Source: Bin87 sp034423575 (GTDB taxonomy: Bacteria; Chloroflexota; Dehalococcoidia; Lucifugimonadales; UBA3495). Taken from it: DNA of 64,000 nucleotides. The position numbers were made by a program, and so were the translations under genes. Positions 35,574 through 43,837 of this stretch are shown piece after piece. The notes beneath the pieces are model-generated. The model worked only from the letters and a program-made list of their open reading frames with translations. It did not search any database and had not been told where the DNA came from. The stretch's first letter is position 1. Every line of letters starts with the position of its first letter. The stretch is from positions 41,781-105,780 of the forward strand of contig DAOUIF010000007.1 of the NCBI GenBank assembly GCA_034423575.1, in the 5' to 3' direction.

Positions 35574-36299
35574 ATGGCCAGTTTCTGGGAAAAGCTCACC
35601 GTTGACGGCAGCGAGATGGATATGTACGCCAGCGTGCCCAGCAGCAGCGCCGGCTTCTCTGCGCCGTATCCGGCGGTGGTGGTGGCGCAGCATGGCGGAG
35701 GCGTGGACGAGTTCATCCGTACCATCTGCGACCGCCTGGCCGCCGAAGGGTACGCGGCAGTGGCTCCGAACCTGTACCACCGAAACTCCGACGAGGTGAT
35801 GAACGCCGACCCGCGCCCCCGGCCCTGGGACGTGCTCAGCGATCCCGACATCGTTGCCGACATCAACGCCACGGTGGACTGGTTGAGGAACCACGACGCG
35901 GTTAGCGACCGGATCGGAGTGACCGGCTTCTGCATGGGCGGTCGCGTCGCCTGGCTGGCCGCGGCCAGCAACCCCCACTTCAGCGCCGTCGCTCCGTACT
36001 ACGGCGGCAACCTGCTGGTGACTTGGGGAGCAGGGGAAACCCCACCCTTCGAACTGGCCTCCAACATCGACTGCCCAATGCTCTTTCATTTCGGTGAGGT
36101 TGACGAAAACCCCTCTCAGGATGACATGCGCAGGTTCGACGAGGAGTTGAACCGCCTGGGCAAGGAGCACCAGTTCTACGTGTACCGCGACGCGGACCAC
36201 GCCTTCATGGACTTCACCGGCCCGCGCTATCAGAAAGAGGCCGCAGACCGCTCGTGGCCGCGGACGCTGGAGTTCTTTGCCCAGCATCTCAAGTCCTAG
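35574..36299 (+). CDS. dienelactone hydrolase-family protein, copy 2
   Basis: A 241-residue paralogue of the upstream gene, with near-identical blocks such as MASFWEK, DMYASVPSSSAGFSAPYP and GFCMGGRVAWLAA. Nucleophile C120, the aspartate in GEVDENPS and the histidine in DADHAFM are kept. The main difference is a shorter variable loop after the NLYHR block (NSDEVMNADPR), which may alter substrate choice. A good GGAGG site precedes the ATG. Confidence 0.9.
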   Translation: MASFWEKLTVDGSEMDMYASVPSSSAGFSAPYPAVVVAQHGGGVDEFIRTICDRLAAEGYAAVAPNLYHRNSDEVMNADPRPRPWDVLSDPDIVADINATVDWLRNHDAVSDRIGVTGFCMGGRVAWLAAASNPHFSAVAPYYGGNLLVTWGAGETPPFELASNIDCPMLFHFGEVDENPSQDDMRRFDEELNRLGKEHQFYVYRDADHAFMDFTGPRYQKEAADRSWPRTLEFFAQHLKS

Positions 36300-36377
36300 A
36301 CTTGCACGCTGCGGAGGAAAATGATCTTACTTCCCTCCATGCAAACTCACTGATGAAAGCGAAAAAGGAGTTTCCCA

Positions 36378-36902
36378 ATGCCCCGGGTAGCACTTGATTT
36401 GGAACAGAAAGATGATCTGGCTGTCATTAAATCGGACGGATGGCGAATAGCACAGGGCCTGGAACCGGGTGAACCCAACCAGGGGCTCGTCGCTGAGATG
36501 CTGGGTAGCAACGCCCGCCTGCCCGACTACGACGACTCCGGGTGGGAGAGCGGCGCGGATTTCCAGAAGCGCTACTCGGTTGGGTTCACTTTCGCCTGGT
36601 ACCGCCTGCGGTTCACCATGCCGGAGACAGTGAAGGGCCAGGATGTATCCACCTGCCGGGTCTGGTTCGAGACCAACGTGGACAACTACGGCGAGGTGTA
36701 CATCGACGGCAAGATCGACCGAAACATTGGCGCGGTGACGGGCAACAACACCCCAAAGCGGGTTTTATTAGAAGAGCCGGGCGAGCCCGGCAAGGAGCAC
36801 GTCATCGCAGTGCTGGTGGCCAACGCGCCGCTGGGCGAGCCGGTGGGCGCCATCTTCATGCGCTACGCCACTCTGGCCTTCGAGTCTCAACCCCCGCGAT
36901 AG
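36378..36902 (+). CDS. galactose-binding-like (GH2 sugar-binding jelly-roll) domain protein
   Basis: A 174-residue soluble protein. Residues 55-120 follow the pattern of the N-terminal jelly roll of glycoside hydrolase family 2: FAWYRLRFTMPETVKGQDVS, then VWFETNVDNYGEVYIDGK. There is no catalytic domain. It may bind a carbohydrate or act as an accessory module. AAGGAG precedes the start. Function is unproven and the family call is from pattern only. Confidence 0.55.
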   Translation: MPRVALDLEQKDDLAVIKSDGWRIAQGLEPGEPNQGLVAEMLGSNARLPDYDDSGWESGADFQKRYSVGFTFAWYRLRFTMPETVKGQDVSTCRVWFETNVDNYGEVYIDGKIDRNIGAVTGNNTPKRVLLEEPGEPGKEHVIAVLVANAPLGEPVGAIFMRYATLAFESQPPR

Positions 36903-36909
36903 CAGTGCA

Positions 36910-37281
36910 ATGAAAAGCGCTCTCGGACCGTCACGGAGTCCCGATCAGGTCTGCACGGATGTCGCCGTTGGCCTTTTGGGGTTGGTGGGTGTTGGCGCAA
37001 CCCTGGCCAGCGTTGGCACCATTACTGCTGCGACGTACCTGGCGATTGTGATGTACGACCCGTCCCTGGGAGGGAGGGATTTCGCTGACTTTGGCATCGC
37101 CGGCCTGGTTGGACTTGTAACCGGCGCTGGCATTACGGTTACGGTGCTTGCCACCGTTTTGCACCATAATCGTAACCGGGGCGATTACAAGAAGATTATC
37201 GGCACGTCGGCAGTGATGATTGGGTTGGCAACTGTCGCCACACCGGTATTTGTTGTTATCTTGAAAATCTCTGGATCTTGA
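36910..37281 (+). CDS. membrane protein of unknown function
   Basis: A 123-residue protein with three hydrophobic helices (VAVGLLGLVGVGATLASVG, a middle GLVGLVTGAGITVTVLATVL and a final VMIGLATVATPVFVVIL). It starts eight bases after the jelly-roll gene, so the two are likely co-transcribed. No family recognised. Confidence 0.55.
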   Translation: MKSALGPSRSPDQVCTDVAVGLLGLVGVGATLASVGTITAATYLAIVMYDPSLGGRDFADFGIAGLVGLVTGAGITVTVLATVLHHNRNRGDYKKIIGTSAVMIGLATVATPVFVVILKISGS

Positions 37282-37355
37282 TTGCCGGACTGTTCTGTCA
37301 TGGCGAAGGCTTTGCAGCGTTGCAATTCGTCCGGAGTGTGGAGTGTGGTGAAGTC

Positions 37356-38156
37356 ATGACCGCCGCTACCTGCGACCCGCGTGCGCTGAGCGTGGCGCAA
37401 GCCGTCCACGAGCGGGAACAGCCGCTGGCTACCATCCTGTTCGGTTCCCGAGCCCGGGGCGACTACGAAGAGCGCCGCTCCGACATCGACATCATGCTGG
37501 TGCGGGCAGAAGAACCGGATGGCGAGTACCAAGGCTCGGTTGAGGCGTGGGCCGAAGGCGTCGTCCGGGCCGCCTATGGGCATTGGGTGCCGATTCAACT
37601 GGTCTGGGTCTCGGAGCAAGGCTTCAGCAAGGGCCGGCGGTACATCAACCACATCGCTACCCAGGCTCTGTTCGACGGTGTGATCATGACGCAAAATCCG
37701 GCGGAGTACCACAACTGCGACCCCGACGATGCGGACACCGAGTACGAATACGACTGGACACCTTACAGTGAACGGCTGCGCCACGCCGAAGCGCACCTGT
37801 TAGCCTTTGAGCAAATGGTTGACTTGGGCAACATCGACCTGCTAATCGGACAGCAGGCCCAGAATGCGCTGGAACACGCCATGAAAGCCTTGATGGAAGC
37901 CCACAGCGCACGATACCAACGCACTCACAACATCGGGGATCTGCTGGGACGCGTCCGGGACATTGACCCGGAAATGCGGGAGTTTGCATTCAGCATCCCG
38001 CCCGATATCTATACTCAATACGCCGGAGATCAGGTGTACCGGCCCCCTCAGCATCCGTTGCTCACCGACCAGCCCGACTATCGGGAGCGAACCGTTGCCG
38101 ACGCCCAGCGCATCATCGACCGCGCCCGTGAAGTGCGGCAAAGCCGTACCGATTAG
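37356..38156 (+). CDS. fused MNT nucleotidyltransferase-HEPN protein
   Basis: A 266-residue two-domain protein. The N-terminal half is a minimal nucleotidyltransferase with LFGSRARGDYEERRSDIDIM, which holds the GS...DxD catalytic signature. The C-terminal half is helical (HAEAHLLAFEQMVDLGNIDL, then ALEHAMKALMEAH) and fits a HEPN domain. MNT and HEPN are usually separate genes forming a toxin-antitoxin pair in which MNT modifies the HEPN RNase. I do not see the usual Rx4-6H HEPN motif clearly. The start at ATG 37356 is tentative; in-frame upstream starts exist. Confidence 0.78.
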   Translation: MTAATCDPRALSVAQAVHEREQPLATILFGSRARGDYEERRSDIDIMLVRAEEPDGEYQGSVEAWAEGVVRAAYGHWVPIQLVWVSEQGFSKGRRYINHIATQALFDGVIMTQNPAEYHNCDPDDADTEYEYDWTPYSERLRHAEAHLLAFEQMVDLGNIDLLIGQQAQNALEHAMKALMEAHSARYQRTHNIGDLLGRVRDIDPEMREFAFSIPPDIYTQYAGDQVYRPPQHPLLTDQPDYRERTVADAQRIIDRAREVRQSRTD

Positions 38157-38194
38157 CGCCGTAGTGTACGCTGGCATGCACCCCACCGCGTTCT

Positions 38195-38221
38195 GGATTC
38201 CGGCTTCTGCCGGAATGACGG
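38195..38221. repeat. dispersed hairpin repeat, copy 2
   Basis: The second 27-base copy, with the same ATTCCGGC/GCCGGAAT stem and loop TTCT. It lies between the MNT-HEPN gene and the selenoprotein candidate. Confidence 0.75.
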
Positions 38222-38248
38222 GACCAATTTGAAAATGGAGGCTCCACA

Positions 38249-39769
38249 ATGGCCACCCGTTCCTTTGCCGGTACCGTCAACGCGCCGGATTTCCCCGCCA
38301 ACGTCGAATGGATCAACACCGACCGGCCTCTGAGCATGGCGGACCTGCGCGGCAAGCTCGTCGTGCTGGACTTCTGGACCTACTGTTGAGTGAACTGCAT
38401 GCATGTGTTTCCGCAGTTGCGGAAAATGGAAGAGAAGTATGCCGACGAACTGGTGGTCATCGGGGTCCACTCGGCCAAGTTCCCCAACGAGAAGTACGCC
38501 GACAACGTACTGCTGGCAGCCCAGCGATATGAGCTGAAGCACCCCATCGTCAACGACGCCGAGTTCGAGGTCTGGCGGCAGTACGCCTGTCGCGCCTGGC
38601 CGACGCTGATGTTCGTTGATCCCGAGGGCAAGGTCATCGGCAAGCATGAGGGCGAACTGCCCTACGAGGCATTCGACGACCTTTTGGGTCGAATGATCGC
38701 CGAGTTTGACGAAAAGGGCATGATCGACCGCCGCGATCTGGGGCTCGTACCGGAGGCGGTGGAGCAGTCAGCCCTCGCGTTTCCCGGCAAAGTTCTGGCC
38801 GACGGACCGGGCAGCCGGCTGTTCATCGCCGATACCAACCACAATCGCATCGTGATGACCGACTTGAAAGGGAAAGTCCAGGCGGTCATCGGTTCTGGAG
38901 CAGAGGACTTCGTCGACGGCGACTACGCGACCGCCGCGTTCAATCATCCCCAGGGCATGGAACTCCTGGGCGAGATTTTGTACGTCGCCGACACGGAGAA
39001 CCACGCGATCCGCCGGGTCGATCTGGCCTGTGGCACGGTCGATACCATCGCTGGCACGGGTGAACAGGGTCACGACCGGCGTGCCCAGGGTCCCGGCGCC
39101 CAGGTAGCCCTGAGCAGCCCGTGGGATCTGGCACACCACGAGGGGACCCTGTACATCGCGATGGCCGGAATACACCAGTTGTGGCGTTTGTCATTGGCCG
39201 ACGGCGTAGTGTGTCCCCATGCCGGCACTGGAGGCGAGAGCATCGACAACGGTCCGTTGGCCACGGCCACCCTGGCCCAACCCAGCGGCATCGTTGTAGG
39301 CAAAGATCGGGGCGAAAACTCCATTCTTTACTTCGCAGACTCAGAGACCAGCAGCGTGCGGAGCGCCGGTATCGATCCGGTGACCGGTCGCGTGGCGACG
39401 CTGGTTGGAATCGACCTGTTCGCTTTCGGTGACCGAGATGGCGTTGAACACAACGTCCGGTTGCAACATCCGATAGGCATCGAATGGCACCAGGGCGAGC
39501 TGTTCATCGCCGACACCTACAACCACAAGATCAAGAAGGTCCTGCCGCTGACCCGCTCCGTGCAGACGGTCCTGGGTTCCGGGGCCATGGGGCTGCACGA
39601 CGGCACCGGCCGCTTGGCTACCTTCAGCGAGCCCAGCGGACTGAGTTTCGCCAGGTTCGAGGACAGCCGGGAACCGCTGCTGTTCATTGCCGACACCAAC
39701 AACCACGCCATCCGCGTGGCTGATCTCGCAAACGACGACGTCCGGACCCTCGAAATCCACGGTTTGTGA
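38249..39769 (+). CDS. candidate selenoprotein: thioredoxin-like/NHL-repeat protein with Sec at codon 47
   Basis: Read from ATG 38249 (GGAGG upstream), the frame runs to 39769 with one internal TGA at 38387-38389. The context is LDFWTYC-TGA-VNCMHVFPQL. Relatives of the NHLRC2 type read WTYCCINCMH here, so the TGA replaces the first Cys of the redox CxxC, giving U47-V-N-C50. Both sides are in the same frame and both are family-like, which fits selenocysteine and not decay. Residues 1-165 form the thioredoxin fold (cis-proline in RAWPTLMF). Residues 170-506 are NHL repeats (GSRLFIADTNHNRIV, GELFIADTYNHKIKK, LLFIADTNNHAIRVA). A probable cytosolic thiol/selenol oxidoreductase. selA, selB, selC and selD are not in this window. 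The alternative is a nonsense mutation with restart at GTG 38390. Confidence 0.82.
38408..38425 (+). promoter_or_regulatory. SECIS-like hairpin downstream of the TGA codon
   Basis: A 7-bp stem TTTCCGC/GCGGAAA with apical loop AGTT. The loop begins 25 bases after the TGA and has G at its second position. From memory this meets the general bacterial SECIS model (short GC-rich upper stem, G in the first two loop bases, 16-37 bases from the UGA). It lies inside the coding sequence, as bacterial SECIS elements do. Confidence 0.6.
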
Positions 39770-39903
39770 TATCTTCCCAGCATTCGTCGGGCGGCCTACC
39801 TTACCTCGGCCCCGCAGCGGGTTAATGTACGGCCACGTCGGTAACCAGCGTGGCCCCGTGCAATGTTGGAAGCGCCTCAGCGGCCGCCAGATTGACGAGC
39901 GAT

Positions 39904-39912
39904 TGCTACAAT
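39904..39912 (+). promoter_or_regulatory. extended -10 promoter
   Basis: TGCTACAAT (39904-39912) precedes the hypothetical gene at 39985 by about 70 bases. The rest of the 39770-39984 gap shows no gene. Confidence 0.45.
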
Positions 39913-39984
39913 TAATCACCGCAAACGTTATGCTCGGCGTAGCAGTCCGAACGATGGCTGTTCCCATTCCAATCAGGAGACCCA

Positions 39985-40443
39985 ATGACCGCACCCACGA
40001 CCTCAGGTTCAGACGCCGCAGCACGTTCTGATTACGCCGTCCACGCCGATGACAACATCACCTTGCTAGCCAGCAAGATCATCCGTGACGTGCTGGTGAC
40101 CCGGGGCGAGCCCATTCGGCGAGCCCAACTATGGCAGGCCGTAGAGCTGGCCATGGGGGACCGCTCCCCCGACGTTGACGGTGTGCTGAAGCGCGATTGG
40201 TTCACCAACCAGGACACGGGTCCAGGTCGGTGGAAGCTGACCGACGCGGTTGATGTGGGAGACTCACCGTTCGTAGATCCATCCGGAGCGGTGAATCTGG
40301 CTGCGGTCGTGGAATACATGCGGGTATGTCGCCATGGGGAAGCGCCCTACATCAGCGATCTGGGAGATTTCATCAAGCTTTGCAAACCCGGCGTGGAATT
40401 GGACGCCGGGTGGCTGGTCGGCGGCAACCCGGGGCGAGGATAA
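39985..40443 (+). CDS. hypothetical protein, possible winged-helix N-terminus
   Basis: A 152-residue soluble protein with GGAG ahead of the ATG. Residues 25-85 (LASKIIRDVLVTRGEPIRRA, then GVLKRDWFTNQDTGPGRWKL) look like a winged helix of the HARE or restriction-associated type, but I cannot name the family. The last third is unassigned. It is followed after four bases by a PaREP1/HEPN-like gene, an arrangement like a bicistronic toxin-antitoxin pair; that is inference. Confidence 0.6.
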   Translation: MTAPTTSGSDAAARSDYAVHADDNITLLASKIIRDVLVTRGEPIRRAQLWQAVELAMGDRSPDVDGVLKRDWFTNQDTGPGRWKLTDAVDVGDSPFVDPSGAVNLAAVVEYMRVCRHGEAPYISDLGDFIKLCKPGVELDAGWLVGGNPGRG

Positions 40444-40447
40444 GCCC

Positions 40448-40816
40448 TTGACAATCAGCGCGGACACCATCGCTTACCACCAGGAGCGTAGCCGGCACTT
40501 TCTCGGCTTGGTGGACGATGAGTTGGCTCGGGGCGAGTTGGAAGAGGCCAGCAACAAGGTTTGGGGCGCCGCCGCACATGCCATCAAAGCGGTTGCCGAA
40601 CGCCGCGGTTGGGAGCACCATGCACATTCGCTGCTACAAGAGGCCATACAGCGTTTAATTCGTGACGAGGGCGCGCCGTCGCATCTATGGGGCCAATATA
40701 TGATGGCGTCGGCCTATCACCAGGGATTTTCTGCGTGGCCTCCGCCTGCAGATGGTATCAGCTACCGGAAAGAAATTATCAGCGAGTTCATAGCAACGCT
40801 GGAAAGTCTGGGCTGA
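40448..40816 (+). CDS. PaREP1/HEPN-like helical protein
   Basis: A 122-residue all-helical protein. TTG 40448 was chosen because CGAGGA precedes it and it starts four bases after the previous stop. The block ELEEASNKVWGAAAHAIKAV is typical of PaREP1/HEPN-type small proteins. A related protein with EASNK/EASEK-WGAAA-type spacing is encoded at 49945-50349. Possible roles range from RNase toxin to scaffold; no catalytic Rx4-6H motif is clear. Confidence 0.68.
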   Translation: MTISADTIAYHQERSRHFLGLVDDELARGELEEASNKVWGAAAHAIKAVAERRGWEHHAHSLLQEAIQRLIRDEGAPSHLWGQYMMASAYHQGFSAWPPPADGISYRKEIISEFIATLESLG

Positions 40817-40888
40817 GTGGCGCGGCCGATCGCCACCTGACCTGATAACTCTCTCACGCCCTTGGCCCGCTCCCTATTTCGGGCGGTC

Positions 40889-40897
40889 TGTTATACT
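40889..40897 (+). promoter_or_regulatory. extended -10 promoter of the AprA-like gene
   Basis: TGTTATACT (40889-40897), about 95 bases before ATG 40991, with no clear -35 box. Confidence 0.45.
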
Positions 40898-40990
40898 GCC
40901 CGTCGCCGCTTTTAGTCCCGGCGCTCCTCGAACGTTGCGCAGGTCCTTACGGCATGTCCATAGATCAAGGAAGAGGAGACCGATCTGAAG

Positions 40991-42850
40991 ATGGCTGAAC
41001 CAACTACCCGCATCGTTGAAAGCGACGTCCTGATTATCGGCGGCGGCATGTCCGGCTGCGGGGCGGCTATCGAGGCTCGCTATTGGGGGGGCGACGATCT
41101 GCGCATTGTGATGGTGGACAAGGCGGCCACCGATCGCAGCGGAGCGGTTGGGGAGGGACTTTCCGCGATCAACATGTACATGGGCATGCGGCACGGTTGG
41201 AACCAGCCGGAAGACTATGTCGAGTACGTCCGCAACGACATGATGGGCATTTCCCGCGAAGACCTGGTTTATGACATCGCCAGGCACGTTGACGGCAGCG
41301 TGCACATGTTCGAGGAGTGGGGCCTCCCCTTCTGGTACGACGACGAAGGGATGTACGTCCGCGAAGGCCGCTGGCAGGTAATGATTCACGGTGAGGCGTA
41401 CAAGCCCATTGTGTCTGAGGCCACCAAAAAGGCGATTGGCCCGGACAATCACTACGAGCGCGTGTTCATCTCCCACCTGTTCACCGATGCGGAGGACTCG
41501 AACCGGATCGCTGGAGCAGTGGGTTTCGGCGTCCGCGAGGATGTGATCTACATCTTCAAGGCTCGGTCGGTAATCAGCGCAGCGGGCGGGGCCACCGCGC
41601 TGTTCCGTCCCCGAAGCGTCGGTGAGGGGATGGGCCGCACCTGGTATTCCATCTTCGACACGGGATCGGTGTACGGTTTGGTGATCCCGGTCGGCGCGGA
41701 GATGACCCAGATGGAACACCGCTTCGTCCCCAGCCGCTTCAAGGACTCATACGGGCCGGTCGGGGCGTGGTCGCAGCTGTTCCGCGCCGACCTGACCAAC
41801 GCGGCTGGCGAGAATTATTTCATCAACCGACTTCCCGAGCTCACGAAGTACGACCCCTATGGCTCAGCGTTCCCCACGCCGACGCCGCTGCGCAACCACC
41901 TGCTCTGGACGGAGATCCAGGCGGGCAACGGGCCAATCCAGCTCAAGACCCCAGAGGCCATCGACGCTTTGGCCGCCGGCGACGAGGAACGCAAGCGGGA
42001 AATCATCGCGGAAGCTTGGGAAGACTTCCTGGATATGACCATCTCCCAGGCGATCCTCTGGGCGGCCCACAACATCGCGCCGGAGGAACGCCCTTCGGAG
42101 GTTGTGCTGGCCGAGCCCTACATCATGGGCAGCCACAGCGGCGAATCGGGTGCGTGGGTCAGCGGACCGGAGGATGTGGCGCCGGACGGATACCATTGGG
42201 GCTACAATAAGATGACCACGGTGCAGGGCCTGTTTGCCGCCGGCGACGGCGTAGGCGCCTGCCCGCACAAGTTTTCTTCCGGCTCCTTCACCGAGGGCAG
42301 GCTGGCCGGCAAGTCCGCGGTGATCTACGCCATGGACCACCCGAGACAACCCAAGACCGACGACCGCCAGATCGACGAGCTCAAGCAAAAGGTTTGGGCT
42401 CCCATGGTCACCTTCGAAGAGAACCAGTACGCGTCCTCAAATCCGGAGGTCAATCCCAATTACTTGCTACCTCGACAGGGCCTCTACCGGCTCCAAAAGC
42501 TGATGGATGAATACGTGGCCGGCGTGTCGGCCGGGTTCACCACCAACGAGTCCACAATGCTGCGCGGCCTGGAACTCCTCGGCATGTTCCGCGAAGACCT
42601 GGAAAAACTGGGCGCTCGCAACCGGCACGAATTGCTGCGTTGCCATGAGCTGATCCACCGCGTGTGGGTTGGCGAGGCGCACCTACGACACATGCTGCAC
42701 CGCAAGGAAACCCGCTGGCCTGGCTTCTACTATCGCAGCGACTACCCCGAGATGGACGAAGGAAACTGGAAAGTGTTCGTGAACTCACGTTACGACGCTG
42801 AAAAAGGCCAGTGGAACGTGTTCACCCGGCCGTGCCCGCAGGTGTTCTAG
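40991..42850 (+). CDS. AprA-like flavoprotein (adenylylsulfate reductase alpha-subunit family), no aprB neighbour
   Basis: A 619-residue FAD protein of the fumarate-reductase/AprA family, slightly shorter than typical AprA. It tracks AprA along its length: VLIIGGGMSGCGAAIEARYW, DRSGAVGEGLSAINMYMG, VRNDMMGISREDLVYDIARH, FRPRSVGEGMGRTWY, RFVPSRFKDSYGPVGAW (R244) and MGSHSGESGAWVSGPED (H382). R244 and H382 match residues that contact APS in known structures. The usual CCGAW block reads ESGAW here. aprB, the iron-sulfur partner needed for APS reduction, is absent on both sides, as are sat and aprM. It may pair with a remote ferredoxin or have another substrate. Start ATG 40991, with AGGAG 13 bases upstream. 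Confidence 0.85.
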   Translation: MAEPTTRIVESDVLIIGGGMSGCGAAIEARYWGGDDLRIVMVDKAATDRSGAVGEGLSAINMYMGMRHGWNQPEDYVEYVRNDMMGISREDLVYDIARHVDGSVHMFEEWGLPFWYDDEGMYVREGRWQVMIHGEAYKPIVSEATKKAIGPDNHYERVFISHLFTDAEDSNRIAGAVGFGVREDVIYIFKARSVISAAGGATALFRPRSVGEGMGRTWYSIFDTGSVYGLVIPVGAEMTQMEHRFVPSRFKDSYGPVGAWSQLFRADLTNAAGENYFINRLPELTKYDPYGSAFPTPTPLRNHLLWTEIQAGNGPIQLKTPEAIDALAAGDEERKREIIAEAWEDFLDMTISQAILWAAHNIAPEERPSEVVLAEPYIMGSHSGESGAWVSGPEDVAPDGYHWGYNKMTTVQGLFAAGDGVGACPHKFSSGSFTEGRLAGKSAVIYAMDHPRQPKTDDRQIDELKQKVWAPMVTFEENQYASSNPEVNPNYLLPRQGLYRLQKLMDEYVAGVSAGFTTNESTMLRGLELLGMFREDLEKLGARNRHELLRCHELIHRVWVGEAHLRHMLHRKETRWPGFYYRSDYPEMDEGNWKVFVNSRYDAEKGQWNVFTRPCPQVF

Positions 42851-42852
42851 GC

Positions 42853-43455
42853 ATGACTGCTGAAGCGCTCGCGCCTGACCCGGTGGCCCAGTTGGAACGG
42901 GTTACCCTTCGCGCCAAAGACGTAGCCAGCGGCGTAACCCAAGATCAGGCGACGGATGCGACGCCCTGCTCCGAGTGGAACGTGCTGGATTTGTTCAATC
43001 ACCTCATCGGTGGACTGGAGTTCACGGCGGGCTGCATCACCGGCAACGTGCCCGACATTCGCCCCAACGAGGCCGAGAGCAGTTATCGGGGCGAGACGGA
43101 CGTTGCCGTTCTGATCCGCGCCTACCACTCCGCAGTTGATCGCGCGCTGGAACTTGCGGACAACCCCGGCGCCCTGGAGCGAACGGCAATGACGCTCTTC
43201 GGTAAGATTCCGGTGGCGCGCATCATGATGGGCACCGTCCTGGATCAACTCATCCACTGTTGGGATCTGGCCCAGGCCACCGGCCAGGACACCACCCTGG
43301 ACGGCGAGATGGTGGAATTTGCCTACGGGATGCTGGTGTCCGGCGGCTTTGCCGACATGGGAAGGCAAGCCGGCTTCATCGGCCCCGAGATCGCTGTGCC
43401 TGATTCCGCCAGCACGCAGGACCGGATGATCGCCTACATGGGCCGACACCCGTAA
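42853..43455 (+). CDS. TIGR03086-like metal-binding protein (DinB/maleylpyruvate-isomerase superfamily)
   Basis: A 200-residue four-helix-bundle protein starting two bases after the AprA-like stop. Metal-ligand positions are visible in LFNHLIGG and QLIHCWDLAQATG. The TATPCSEWNVLDLFNH start of the first helix is the common DinB/TIGR03086 pattern (TPCxxW). Some relatives are mycothiol-dependent isomerases or thiol transferases, and many are unassigned. Close spacing to the AprA-like gene suggests joint expression. Confidence 0.82.
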   Translation: MTAEALAPDPVAQLERVTLRAKDVASGVTQDQATDATPCSEWNVLDLFNHLIGGLEFTAGCITGNVPDIRPNEAESSYRGETDVAVLIRAYHSAVDRALELADNPGALERTAMTLFGKIPVARIMMGTVLDQLIHCWDLAQATGQDTTLDGEMVEFAYGMLVSGGFADMGRQAGFIGPEIAVPDSASTQDRMIAYMGRHP

Positions 43456-43467
43456 CCAGAAGCGGCG

Positions 43468-43797
43468 ATGGCCTACGACGAATCGCTGGCCGCCCGGGTC
43501 AAGGAAATTCTCGCGGAACAACCCGATATCGCCGAACGCAAGATGTTCGGCGGGCTGGCTTTCATGCTGGCCGGGAACATGGCCTGCTGCGTGACCGACC
43601 GGGGTTTGATGGTCCGAGTGGGACCGGATGGCTACGCCGAAGCATTGGCACTGCCCCACGCCGGTGTCATGGACATCACTGGACGACCGATGCGAGGCTG
43701 GGTTCTGGTAGCCGCCGCGGGGCTGGAGTCGCGGGCCAGCCTGACCGAATGGGTCGACCGGGGAGCCTCATTCGCCGCCACACTGCCGGCGAAGTGA
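43468..43797 (+). CDS. TfoX/Sxy N-terminal domain protein
   Basis: A 109-residue protein with the TfoX N-domain pattern: ERKMFGGLAFMLAGNMAC, then LMVRVGPDGY, then MRGWVLV. In Haemophilus, TfoX regulates competence, but stand-alone N-domains are widespread in non-competent bacteria with no known role. It lies 12 bases after the DinB-like gene and probably shares its transcript. Confidence 0.88.
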   Translation: MAYDESLAARVKEILAEQPDIAERKMFGGLAFMLAGNMACCVTDRGLMVRVGPDGYAEALALPHAGVMDITGRPMRGWVLVAAAGLESRASLTEWVDRGASFAATLPAK

Positions 43798-43837
43798 CCC
43801 GAACCGACCCGGATTTGAGGGAGACAGGAGCGGACCC

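Noticed and set aside
34649..35971. 440-codon minus-strand frame across the dienelactone hydrolases
   Set aside because: Opposite-strand shadow repeated in both gene copies because the genes are paralogous.
38249..38389. Nonsense mutation splitting the thioredoxin/NHL gene
   Set aside because: The TGA falls exactly on a conserved redox cysteine, both sides remain in one intact frame, and a SECIS-like hairpin follows. Decay is kept only as the alternative.
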